DNA of 64,000 bases, from positions 186,001 to 250,000 of the forward strand of contig NZ_CP141050.1 in assembly GCF_034627025.1 (NCBI RefSeq). Reading direction: 5' to 3'. This stretch comes from Microvirga lotononidis. GTDB taxonomy: Bacteria; Pseudomonadota; Alphaproteobacteria; Rhizobiales; Beijerinckiaceae. A program made the position numbers and the translations under genes. Positions within the stretch are counted from its first letter, which is position 1. The number at the start of each line of letters is the position of its first letter. Shown one piece after another: positions 17,427-26,474 of this stretch. The notes beneath the pieces are model-generated. The model saw only the letters and a list, made by a program, of their open reading frames with translations, did not search any database and was not told the origin of the DNA.

Positions 17427-18912
17427 TACTACCGTGTCATAAACTGACGGGTCGAGGTATAGTCGGAAGTGCCATCATACGGAGGGCGTGTGATGAACCT
17501 TCCTATCCCATCGGAGACGCGCGAGGCGCGGTTTGCCACGTATGTTGATGCCCTTGCGGAAGGGCTCGGCCATGCCGACCGGGTCGCCCCGATGCAGGCC
17601 TACTGTACCGGGCTTCTCCTGCCGGGTGAACGCAAGAGCATCGAGCCCATGGCGGCGCGGCTCGCCCCTCACCGCGCCCGGGCGGCCCACCAATCCCTGC
17701 ATCATCTCGTAGCGCAGGCCGAGTGGTCGGATGAGATCCTGCTGGCGTGCGTGCGTGAGCAGGTGCTGCCCGTCATTGAACGGCATGGGGCCATCCGCGC
17801 CTGGATTGTCGATGACACCGGCTTTCCCAAGAAGGGCAGCCATTCGGTTGGAGTGGCCCGGCAATACTGCGGGCCGTTGGGCAAGCAGGACAACTGCCAG
17901 GTCGCGGTCAGCCTGTCGCTGGCCAACGCTCACGCAAGCCTGCCGATCGCCTATCAGCTTTATCTGCCCAAGGAGTGGGCGCTGGATCCCGAGCGACGGA
18001 TCAAGGCCGGCGTGCCGGATTCGATCCCGTTTCGCAGCAAACCCACCATCGCGCTCGCCCAGATCCGGGCGGCGCTGTTGGCGGGGGGGGTCACCGGCTG
18101 TGGTGCTGGCCGATGCCGGATATGGCTCAGAGACGGCGTTTCGCACCGCGCTGACCACCATGGGCCTGACCTACATCGTGGGCATTGCGTCGAGCACCAG
18201 CCTGTGGGCGCCCGGCACCGGGCTCGTGCCGCCGCAGCCCTGGAGCGGGCGTGGGCGTCCGCCTACACTGTTGCGGCGGGACGCTCAGCACAAGCCGGTC
18301 TCAGCCCTGAAGTTAGCGAAAGATCTGCCTCGAAGCGCTTGGCACATAGTTCCGTGGCGGGAAGGCTCCAAGGCTCCGCTGACGTCGCGCTTTGCGGCCG
18401 TGCGGGTGCGGCCGGCGCACCGCGACTACTGGCGTGCGACCCTGCGGCCGGAGGAGTGGTGTCTGATCGAATGGCCTGAAGGCGAGAAGCGGCCGACCAA
18501 GTACTGGCTCTCGACCCTGCCGGCCAACACCGTCCTGCGGGACCTTGTTGATCTGGCGAAACTGCGCTGGCGGATTGAGCGGGATTATCAGGAGCTCAAG
18601 CAGGAGATCGGTCTGGGACACTTTGAGGGACGGGGCTGGCGCGGGTTTCATCACCACGCCACGCTGTGCCTTGCGGCTTACGGCTTCTTGGTTTCCGAGC
18701 GGAGCCGGTTTCCCCCCTCAGCGCCGGTCCGGCTCACGACCGGCCAAGCGTCCCGCCTCTCGAAAGCCGACCAGCCTCGTGGCTGCGCCCATCCGCCCCG
18801 AACGCCACGTCGCCCAGTCGATCGCCACCATCCGGGCTGAACTCATCTGCGCTCTCGTGCGAAGGCTCCCACGATGTCCCTGCTGCCATACAAAGTTTAT
18901 GACATAGTAGTA
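17427..18912 (+). mobile_element. IS701-like insertion sequence
   Basis: About 1,486 bases with inverted ends TACTACCGTGTCATAAACT and its near complement AGTTTATGACATAGTAGTA. The flanks are CTAG on the left (17423-17426) and CTAA on the right (18913-18916); both fit the YTAR target preference known for IS701, although they are not identical. The transposase inside is frameshifted twice, so this copy is probably immobile by itself. Confidence 0.8.
17493..18907 (+). pseudogene. IS701/IS4-type DDE transposase, two frameshifts
   Basis: Three consecutive frames together make one transposase. Frame one starts at ATG 17493 and holds the first catalytic aspartate in WIVDDTGFPKKGSHSVG. Near 18084-18091 a run of eight G shifts to a second frame that carries VVLADAGYGSETAFR (second aspartate) and the YQELKQEIGLGHFEGRGW segment with the glutamate. 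A second shift at a C6 run near 18713 leads to the end LVRRLPRCPCCH, stopping at 18907 inside the right repeat. Both breaks lie in homopolymers. Confidence 0.8.
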
Positions 18913-18918
18913 CTAATA

Positions 18919-20076
18919 CCCAGCCAGGGAATTGCTGACTCGGATTTGCGTCGGGGCGCCTGACGTGATTCACTGCGGAGCGGGGGCGTTGTTGAGGGGA
19001 TCAGCATGGCTGCCCTCCGGATCCGCCAGGACTACTCACCATCCGACTTACGCCAACGGGCTGCTCGTGAGAGGGACACCCGGGCCAGCCTGCGGTTGCT
19101 GGCCATTGCCAATGCGCTTGAGGGCATGACCCGAACGGAGGCCGCCCGCCTGGCCGGCATGGAACGTCAGGCTCTGCACGATGCCATCCTGCGCTTCAAT
19201 GCCGAGGGACCGGACGGTCTGCATGACCGCCATCGTTCCGGTCGCCCGGAGCAGCTCAGCCCTGGTCAGCAGGCCGCTCTCAAGGCCCACATCCTGCACG
19301 GGCCGGAGCCCGAGCGCGATGGGGTGAGCGCCTGGCGTCTGGTCGATCTGTGCGAGTACGTCGAGCGGACGTATGGCGTGAGCTACAGTGAGTGGGGGCT
19401 CTCGTGCCTGCTCAAGCGGCTGGACCTGTCACGGCAGAAGACCCGGCCCTCGCACCCGAAAGGCAATCCGGCCGCCCAGGCGGCGTTCAAAAAAGGAGCT
19501 GCCCTCAGCGCTGCAGGCCGTCGCGGCAGAGCATCCTGAGGCGCGTCTTCAGCTCTGGTGCCAGGACGAAGCGCGCTTTGGCCAGAAGGGCCGGACCACC
19601 CGCGTTTGGTACGAGCGTGGGGTACGTCCGCCCGGCGTGGTCGATCAGCGCTTCGAGAGCTTGTACCTGTTTGCCGCCTGCCGTCCCGGCACGGATGAGA
19701 CCTTCGCGTTGGCTCTGCCGCGGGTGAATGCCGACGCGATGACGATCTTTCTGGAGCAGTTTGCCCGGCAGCTCGAACCCGGCGTACATGCAGTGCTCGT
19801 GCTGGATCAGGCTGGCTGGCACGACGCGCGGGCCTTGCACGTGCCAGAGACGATCACGCTGTTGCCTTTGCCGCCGGCGTCACCCCAGCTGAACCCGGTG
19901 GAGCGGGTCTGGCTCTACCTGCGTGAGCGCTATCTCTCGCATCGGATGCTCGACGATTATGAAGCCGTGTTGGACGCGGTCTGCCGCGCCTGGAACCGGC
20001 TCCTCGATGAGACAGGCCGTCTCACAACATTGACGGCCTACCCGTATCTCACTGCGTCAGGAATTCCATGAGCGGG
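18919..20076 (+). mobile_element. Second IS630-like insertion sequence (here IS630-B)
   Basis: Ends are CCCAGCCAGGGAATTGCTG on the left and the near complement CAGGAATTCCATGAGCGGG on the right, each flanked by TA (18917-18918 and 20077-20078). Only two bases separate its left TA from the right target copy of the IS701-like element, and its right TA is followed directly by the TA of IS630-A. It is unrelated in sequence to IS630-A. Confidence 0.75.
19006..20071 (+). CDS. IS630-type transposase in two frames
   Basis: The first frame (19006-19539) holds a helix-turn-helix region (TEAARLAGMERQALHDAILRF, LHDRHRSGRPEQL). The second frame, entered at a run of six A near 19490, gives ELPSALQAVAAEHPEARLQL, then WCQDEARFGQKGRTTRVW, HAVLVLDQAGWHDARAL and PQLNPVERVWLYLRERY, the DDE triad in order. 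A +1 (or -2) shift joins them. It may be a programmed shift or a one-base insertion; only one copy is present, so this window cannot decide. Confidence 0.75.
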
Positions 20077-20080
20077 TATA

Positions 20081-21280
20081 AGTGGTGCATCCGGCAAGTC
20101 ATGCTGCCTTGGGCAGCAGGGCGATGCCGGGTGAGCGGCGGGTCCGATGGCGGCGGCGTTGACCCCAGACGAAGGGATGGCGATGCGCATTCCAGTAGGT
20201 CGTGGCGCGGTCGATCGCATCGATGATCTCGTCCCAGCTCTCGAACCGCCGGCCCGCCGATGCCAGCGAGCGCAGGATCTTCCACCACGGCTCGATCAGG
20301 TTGAGATAAGCCGCGTACTTGGGCTGGAACACCATCTCCCAGCGCGGATGGGCGAGCAGAAACAGCAACACGTCGGTCGTGCGATGCGAACTCAGATTAT
20401 CCATGATCGCATAGACCCGCTTGGTCGAACTCGGGATCCAGGCCTCAACGTGCTCCAGGAAGTCGACCCAGTGCGCGCCACCCCGTCCGGGATAGGGATG
20501 CGTGAACGCTGCGCCGGTCGCTGGACAGAAGGCCCCGAAGATGTAGCCCTTGGCGCGCCGACCATAGTCGATCTCCTGCCTCGCGCGCTCGGCCGGCCGT
20601 GTCTTTGTTTGCACCAGCGCACGACCCGCGTAGCTCTTCGCGCTCACCGGTCCCATTTCATCCAGGCAGATCACACAACTGCCTGCAGGCGGTGCGGTGT
20701 AGAGCGTTTCGATCGCCCCCTTTTTGTGGCGAAGGCCGGATCGACCCGCTCGCCGAACCAGGTCTCATGCTTGTGCCAGCGCAAGCCCTCCTGGAGCAGG
20801 ATCTCGTCGATGCGGCTGCGCTGCATCGCAATGCCTTTGACCTCGTGCAGGTAGGCGGCCAGCCGGTCGAGCGTCCAGGCGGCAAACGGCAGCCCGAGCG
20901 TCTCTGGCTTGATCAGCGCCGTGGCGATCACGGTGGCGGCTTGCTCAGGCGGATAGGTGGGCGGGCGGCCGGAGCGATGCCGATCCTTCAGGGCCTCCAC
21001 TCCTTCTGCATTGAAGCGGTGGATGCGCCTTCGCACCGTCTCGACATCCAGGCCCAGGCGAGAGGCAATGGCGGATGCGCTCTCGCCGTGACGCGCGCGC
21101 CAGATGATTTGAGCCCGTTGCACCATCTGAGCCGGAGCGGTGCGCGCGTGAGCCAACGTCTGGACCCGTGCACACTCCTCAGCGGTCAAATCCCGTAAGC
21201 AGATCGGTGTCATGGGTCACCTCCCGCCCGCAGGCCAGCAAGCCGCGATTATACCCCCTGAACATACCGGATGCACCACT
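20081..21280 (-). mobile_element. IS630-family insertion sequence, copy 2 of IS630-A, inverted
   Basis: Exactly 1,200 bases like copy 1, with ends AGTGGTGCATCCGG and CCGGATGCACCACT and TA on both sides (20079-20080 and 21281-21282). The internal sequence differs from copy 1 by scattered substitutions only. It abuts IS630-B, so it inserted at or beside that element's TA duplication. Confidence 0.9.
20099..21213 (-). CDS. IS630 transposase, copy 2, -1 frameshift
   Basis: Minus-strand counterpart of the transposase at 12011-13125. The HTH frame runs 21213-20671 and the DDE frame ends at 20099, containing ICLDEMGPVSAKSY, VYAIMDNLSSH and YLNLIEPWWKILRSL. The A5G5 slippery stretch is preserved. 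A few residues differ from copy 1 (for example TAEEC for TVEEC). All catalytic residues are present, so this copy may be active and could act on the ends of both. Confidence 0.85.
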
Positions 21281-21354
21281 TAAATGGGCGTTGGTTTTGG
21301 ACCGGCTGCACGGTGCAGCCGGGTTCCTCTGCGACCTGCACCCTTTTTCGGCGG

Positions 21355-21404
21355 GAAGGTCTCCAAATGGCACTGGGCTGAACTTGGCCGTATTTCCGCA
21401 ATGG
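21355..21404 (+). repeat. Dispersed repeat family 2, copy 1
   Basis: A 50-base unit beginning GAAGGTCTCC and ending CGCAATGG matches 28511-28560 at 41 of 50 positions without gaps; shared words are TTGGCCG and ATTTCCGC. No coding frame is shared. The rest of 21283-21571 shows no gene. Confidence 0.5.
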
Positions 21405-21571
21405 ATCGGTATCGGGACCTTCGCAGAACGTCGCCCAAGGACTCAGGAGACCCACAGGGGACTTTCAGGGGTTGCCATATAGGGGATCATTCGCCGGCCT
21501 GTTTGTCCAACTAATGGATAACAAGCTGGGCAAGAGGGACTGCCTTGGCGAAAGCCTGAGCCTCAATTACA

Positions 21572-21608
21572 GTCCAATTATATCGAACCTAGTTCAACAT
21601 ATTTGGAC
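21572..21608. promoter_or_regulatory. Candidate IclR operator
   Basis: An 11-base perfect palindrome GAACCTAGTTC (21585-21595) is nested inside a wider imperfect dyad running from GTCCAATTATAT to ATATTTGGAC, just upstream of the IclR start at 21617. IclR-family repressors commonly bind such dyads and control their own gene and the genes beside it. The AT-rich arms could also overlap a promoter. Confidence 0.45.
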
Positions 21609-21616
21609 AAGCGCCG

Positions 21617-22411
21617 ATGAGTGCACTTCGCAATGCCGCCGCCGTCCTGCGCTGCTTCACCGCGGCCACGCCGGAGCTGTCCGTCACGGACATCGTCGAG
21701 CGTCTCGGCCTCGCCAAAAGCACCACCTCCTGGCTCCTGAAGCTGATGGCCGAGGAGGGCTTTCTCGAGGTGGCCGCTGCCAGCCGTCGCTATCGACCCG
21801 GACCTCTCCTCATCGCATCGGGCCACCTCTTCCGCACAACCTCGTCGCTGGTTGGGGCCGTCCACGAATTCATCGCCGTCGTCGTCGCCGAGGTCGGCCA
21901 CACCGGATACATCTCGATCCTCGATGGGACGGACGTCTTCGCCATCCGGATGCATCCCGGCAGCCATCATCTCCGGGTCGTGACCCCGATCGGCCTGCGC
22001 CTGCCGGCTTTCGCAACCGCCGTGGGGCGCAGCCTTCTCGCCCGCAATTCGGACGAGGACGTCCGCGAACTGTTCCAGCGTCCCCTGCCAAGGATTTCGG
22101 ACCAGGCTCCAGGGACCTTGGACGAGTTGCTCCCACGCCTCGCCACCGTGCGCCAGGCGGGCTTCGCCGAAGCCGACGACGAGGGCAACAGGGGGGTCGG
22201 CTCGGTGGCCGTCTCGATTGCCGACCCGGCTGCCAGGGAGGCGGTTTCCGCCTGCATCTCGTTTCCGCTGTCGAACGTCTCGGCCGACGAGCGTCAGGCG
22301 ATCCGGGGAAGACTCGTCTCCGGGGCGAGCGAGCTCGGTCGCCGCTTCGACGATTCCTTCTGGACCTCCCGTCCGATGCCATCGGCCCGGGTCCGGCACA
22401 CGGCAGCCTGA
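21617..22411 (+). CDS. IclR-family transcriptional regulator
   Basis: The winged helix-turn-helix (LSVTDIVERLGLAKSTTSWL, then LMAEEGFLEV) is followed by the IclR effector domain (GHTGYISILDGTDVFAIRM, LRLPAFATAVGRSLLA, ADDEGNRGVGSVAVSIAD). Length of 264 residues is normal. It is encoded 40 bases upstream of the hydantoinase fusion on the same strand and so probably regulates that gene and the OPT transporter, sensing a substrate or breakdown product such as a hydantoin or 5-oxoproline. That link is inferred from position. Confidence 0.9.
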   Translation: MSALRNAAAVLRCFTAATPELSVTDIVERLGLAKSTTSWLLKLMAEEGFLEVAAASRRYRPGPLLIASGHLFRTTSSLVGAVHEFIAVVVAEVGHTGYISILDGTDVFAIRMHPGSHHLRVVTPIGLRLPAFATAVGRSLLARNSDEDVRELFQRPLPRISDQAPGTLDELLPRLATVRQAGFAEADDEGNRGVGSVAVSIADPAAREAVSACISFPLSNVSADERQAIRGRLVSGASELGRRFDDSFWTSRPMPSARVRHTAA

Positions 22412-22451
22412 GGCTGCCACGAACCAACATGCGCTTTACAGGGAGGCTTGC

Positions 22452-25400
22452 ATGACCCGCGATCGCTATCGCATAGGCTTCGACATCGGCGGAACCTTCA
22501 CGGATTTCGTGCTCTCAGACGCGCGGAGCGGCGACATCCGCCTCTACAAGTGCCTGACGACACCGGAGGATCCGTCCATCGGTGCTCTCGAGGGACTCAA
22601 CGCCATCACGCAAGATGCCGGGCTGACGCTGTCGGACATCGGCGAGATCGTGCATGGCACCACCCTGGTCACGAATGCCGTCATTGAGCGGAAAGGGGCC
22701 CGGCTCGGGCTCATTACGACCCAGGGCTTCGGTGACCTGCTGGAGATGGGCACGGAGCAGCGCTACGACATCTACGACCTGTTCCTCACCTATCCGGAAC
22801 CCTTCGTCGAACGCCGCAACCGTCTGGAGGTGACGGAACGCATCGACCGCGATGGAAGCATCGTCACGGACCTCGACGAGAGCGAGGTCCGACGCGCGGC
22901 ACGCAGTCTGCGTGAGCGGGGCGTCGAAGCCGTCGCGATCTGCTTTCTCCATTCCTACCGCAATCCTGCGCATGAACAGGCGGCCGCCCGCATCGTGCGT
23001 GAGGAGATGCCAGAAGCCGCGGTCTCGGTCTCATCGGAGGTTGTCGCGGAACTTTGGGAATACCAGCGCTGCGTCACGACCTGCGCCAATGCCTATGTCC
23101 AGCCGTTGATGAACGGCTATCTGACACGTCTCGAGCACGAGCTCGACCAGCGCGGCTTCAGCGGAACCCTCCGCCTCATGCATTCCGCAGGGGGCCTTGT
23201 CTCACCTGCGACCGCCCGGGCCTTTCCGATCCGTCTGCTCGAATCCGGTCCCGCCGGCGGTGCCCTTGCCACGGCGCTCTTCGGCGAGCGGGCCGGCAAG
23301 AAGGACGTGATTGCCTTCGACATGGGAGGAACGACCGCCAAGGCCTGCCTTATCGAGGACGGCCGCGCGGAAATCGCCCCCATGCTGGAGGCCGGCCGCG
23401 TCCATCGTTTCAAGAAGGGCTCGGGGCTCCCGATCAAGGCCCCCGTCATCGACATGATCGAGATCGGCGCCGGCGGCGGCTCGATCGCCGCCATCGACGA
23501 GGTCGGTCTGCTCCGGGTGGGGCCGCATTCCGCCGGTGCCGATCCAGGACCGGCGTGCTACGGCCGCGGCGGCACGAAGCCCACCGTCACCGATGCCAAT
23601 CTCGTCCTCGGCTACTATGACCCGGGCTTCTTTCTCGGCGGCAAGATGAGCCTCGACAAAAGCGCCGCCGAGGACGCCATGCGATCCGTCGCAGATCCGC
23701 TTGGCCTGTCGGCTGCGGAGGCGGCCTGGGGCATCCACAAGGTCGTGGTCGAGAGCATGGCCGATGCCGCGCGGGTCTACCTCGTCGAGAAAGGCAAGGA
23801 CCCGCGGAATTATGCGATGGTCGGCTTCGGCGGCGCCGGTCCGGCTCATGCGGCGGAGGTCGCCCGCACGCTCGGCGTGCGCGAGCTTATCATCCCGCCT
23901 GCGTCCGGCGCAGCCTCCGCGCTTGGCTTCCTCGTCGCTCCGCTCTCCTTCGAGCAGGTGCGCTCCCTGCCCGTGCGCTTGTCGGAAGGCTTGGACGCGG
24001 TCGCCCTCAACCGGACTCTCGACGAACTCGAAAGCCACGGGCGCGAACTCCTGGCCGAGGCCGGGATCAGCGGGGCCGCGGTGACGGTCGAGCGCTCGGC
24101 CGACATGCGCCTCGTGGGCCAGATGCACGAGATTACCGTTCCCCTTCCGGGTGGCCGCATCGACGAGGCGAGCCTGCCTGAAATCCACGCGGCGTTCGCC
24201 AAGGCCTACACTGCCCGTTACACCTCGCTCTATCCGGGCGCGCAAGTGGAAGCGGTCAACTTCCGGGTGCGGTGCACCGGTCCGGCCCCCGATCTGCAAG
24301 TGCGCGATGCGACAGGCGACGCGCAAGGCCGGAAGCAGAAGGGCACGCGCCAGGCCTGCTTCGGCGATGGCGCAGGCTTCGTCGACGCCGCGGTCTATGA
24401 TCGGTATGCGCTCGCGTCCGGCGACAGGATTGCGGGACCGGCGATCATCGAGGAGCGCGAGGCCACCACGATCGTGCCGCCGGGTGATCACGTCACGGTC
24501 GACGAGGTTGGCAATCTTCGCATCGCAATCGCGGAAGTCTCGGCTCGCGATGCGGTCGTGACCTCCGAGATGTCGCTCGAGGATGCAATCCGGCAGATCG
24601 AGGCCGATCCGATTGCCCTTGAGATCATGTGGAGCCGCCTGATCACGGTCGTCGACGAGATGTGGCTCACGATCGTGCGCACCGCGTTCTCGCTCATCAT
24701 TGCCGAGTCGCAGGACTTCGCCTGCGAACTGCTCGATCCCACGGGGGAGACACTGGCTCATTCGCCCCGCGCGATGCCGGTGTTCAATCTTACTCTGCCG
24801 CGGGCCGTGAAGGCGCTGCTCGAGAAGTTCCCGGCCGAGACCCTCCAGCCCGGAGACGTCCTGGTCACCAACGATCCGTGGCTGTGCGCCGGACACCTGT
24901 TCGACATTGCCGTGGTGACGCCGGCCTTCAAGGACGGGCGGTTGGTCGGTCTCATGGGGACCGTTGGACACGTGGCCGACATAGGTGGCACCAAGGCCAG
25001 TCTGAGCGCCCGCGAGATTTACGAAGAGGGCCTCCAGATTCCTCCGATGAAGCTGTTCAAGGCTGGGCAGCCCAGTGAGGACCTGTTCGCCCTGATCGGC
25101 GAAAACGTCCGCAACTCCGCCCAAGTGATCGGGGACATCCACGCCTTCGTGGCGGCCAATGCGCTCGGAGCCGAGCGCCTGGTCGCCTTCATGGATGAGT
25201 ACGGCATGCAGGACCTCAAGGCGCTTGCCGCGGTAGTCCAGGGCCGCTCGGAGAAGGCCATGCGGGACGCCATCCGTGCCCTGCCGGACGGGATCTACAC
25301 GTCGGAGATCTCGAACAATCCTCTCGGCGAGCCAATGCGTTTCCCGCTCAAGCTGACGGTCAGCGGCGACACAGTCGAGCTCGATTTTGAGGGCGCTCCG

Positions 25401-26393
25401 CCGCAGGTGGCCCAAGGCGGCTTCAACTCGACGCTGAACTATACGGCCGCGCACGCGACGTATCCGCTCAAGTGCATGCTGACGCCAGGCGTTCGCGGCA
25501 ATGCGGGCTGTTATCGCGCCTTTACCGTCAAGGCTCCCGAGGGCTCGATCCTGAATTGCCGCAAGCCCGCGGCCGTCAACCTGCGCACCCGCACCGGGTG
25601 GTACATCGCGCCGAACGTCTTCCGGGCCCTGGCCGAGGCGGCGCCCGACAAGGTCCAGGCCGCCACGGGGCTTCCCGTTGCGACCAGCATCTATGGATAC
25701 GATCCCTCCGGACGCCTCTATGCCGACCATCTCTTCGTCGGCGGTGGACAGGGCGGCTCGGACCGCGGTGACGGCAAGTCGGGCCTGATGTGGCCGACCT
25801 CCGCGGCCAACACCTCGATCGAGCTGTTCGAGTCCCGCGTGCCGGTGCTCGTTCTCGAGAAAGCCTACCTGCCCAACAGCGGCGGGCCGGGGCGTCATCG
25901 CGGCGGCCTGGGTCAGCGGGTCCGGTTCCGCAAGCTCGAGGACGATGGGCAGACGACGCTCGTCTCGATTTATCCCGAGGGCGTGAAGGTCGTTCTGCCA
26001 GGGCCCTTCCGGGGCCGTCCCGGAGGAGCAGCCTCCGGTGCCGTGCGGACCCTCGACGGCAAGCTGCTCAAGGATTGCGGCACAGGTGATCTCGTGTCGC
26101 TGACCTCCACGGAGGAGGTGGCCGAAGTGGTTCTGGCCGGCGGAGCCGGATTCGGCGATCCGCTCGAGCGGGCCCTCGACAAGGTCGCGGATGACCTTGC
26201 CAACGGCTACGTGACCGCCCGCGCGGCTGCTCATGATTACGGTGTCGTCGTCAGCGGTGACGGCCGCATCGAGGAGGCCGCCACCGCGGAGACCCGGCGC
26301 CGCCTGCATGCGGAGGACCGCGAGGGGCTTGCGCCGAAGCAGGACGAGCGTCGGGCGCCAGCCCCGCTCGACACCGCCGCGTACGCATCGTGA
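22452..26393 (+). CDS. Fused HyuA-HyuB hydantoinase/5-oxoprolinase-type protein
   Basis: A 1,313-residue fusion. Residues 1 to about 700 are the HyuA half with actin-like ATP sites (FDIGGTFTDFVLSD, VHGTTLVTNAVIERKG, AFDMGGTTAKACLIEDG). From about residue 707 (MSLEDAIRQIEADPIALEIM) the HyuB half follows with VLVTNDPWLCAGHLFDI and GTVGHVADIGG. Family members hydrolyse cyclic amides (5-oxoproline, hydantoins, or carboxylate acetone-like substrates in the related acetone carboxylases) using ATP. Fusion of both halves resembles eukaryotic 5-oxoprolinase (about 1,290 residues); in most bacteria they are separate. Start at ATG 22452 is preceded by GGGAGG. Substrate is not determinable here. Confidence 0.92.
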   Translation: MTRDRYRIGFDIGGTFTDFVLSDARSGDIRLYKCLTTPEDPSIGALEGLNAITQDAGLTLSDIGEIVHGTTLVTNAVIERKGARLGLITTQGFGDLLEMGTEQRYDIYDLFLTYPEPFVERRNRLEVTERIDRDGSIVTDLDESEVRRAARSLRERGVEAVAICFLHSYRNPAHEQAAARIVREEMPEAAVSVSSEVVAELWEYQRCVTTCANAYVQPLMNGYLTRLEHELDQRGFSGTLRLMHSAGGLVSPATARAFPIRLLESGPAGGALATALFGERAGKKDVIAFDMGGTTAKACLIEDGRAEIAPMLEAGRVHRFKKGSGLPIKAPVIDMIEIGAGGGSIAAIDEVGLLRVGPHSAGADPGPACYGRGGTKPTVTDANLVLGYYDPGFFLGGKMSLDKSAAEDAMRSVADPLGLSAAEAAWGIHKVVVESMADAARVYLVEKGKDPRNYAMVGFGGAGPAHAAEVARTLGVRELIIPPASGAASALGFLVAPLSFEQVRSLPVRLSEGLDAVALNRTLDELESHGRELLAEAGISGAAVTVERSADMRLVGQMHEITVPLPGGRIDEASLPEIHAAFAKAYTARYTSLYPGAQVEAVNFRVRCTGPAPDLQVRDATGDAQGRKQKGTRQACFGDGAGFVDAAVYDRYALASGDRIAGPAIIEEREATTIVPPGDHVTVDEVGNLRIAIAEVSARDAVVTSEMSLEDAIRQIEADPIALEIMWSRLITVVDEMWLTIVRTAFSLIIAESQDFACELLDPTGETLAHSPRAMPVFNLTLPRAVKALLEKFPAETLQPGDVLVTNDPWLCAGHLFDIAVVTPAFKDGRLVGLMGTVGHVADIGGTKASLSAREIYEEGLQIPPMKLFKAGQPSEDLFALIGENVRNSAQVIGDIHAFVAANALGAERLVAFMDEYGMQDLKALAAVVQGRSEKAMRDAIRALPDGIYTSEISNNPLGEPMRFPLKLTVSGDTVELDFEGAPPQVAQGGFNSTLNYTAAHATYPLKCMLTPGVRGNAGCYRAFTVKAPEGSILNCRKPAAVNLRTRTGWYIAPNVFRALAEAAPDKVQAATGLPVATSIYGYDPSGRLYADHLFVGGGQGGSDRGDGKSGLMWPTSAANTSIELFESRVPVLVLEKAYLPNSGGPGRHRGGLGQRVRFRKLEDDGQTTLVSIYPEGVKVVLPGPFRGRPGGAASGAVRTLDGKLLKDCGTGDLVSLTSTEEVAEVVLAGGAGFGDPLERALDKVADDLANGYVTARAAAHDYGVVVSGDGRIEEAATAETRRRLHAEDREGLAPKQDERRAPAPLDTAAYAS

Positions 26394-26474
26394 AGAGCGC
26401 GACAAGCGCCTCCGGCTTCATCCGCCCCGGGAATCCCCGGGGCGGCGCCAACACCAAGACAGTGGGAAACGTCC

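Noticed and set aside
23202..26405. A 1,067-codon open frame on the minus strand opposite the hydantoinase fusion
   Set aside because: It lies fully antisense to a gene with clear homology; its composition (Arg/His/Asp/Gly-rich) is that of a GC-rich shadow frame, with no domain.
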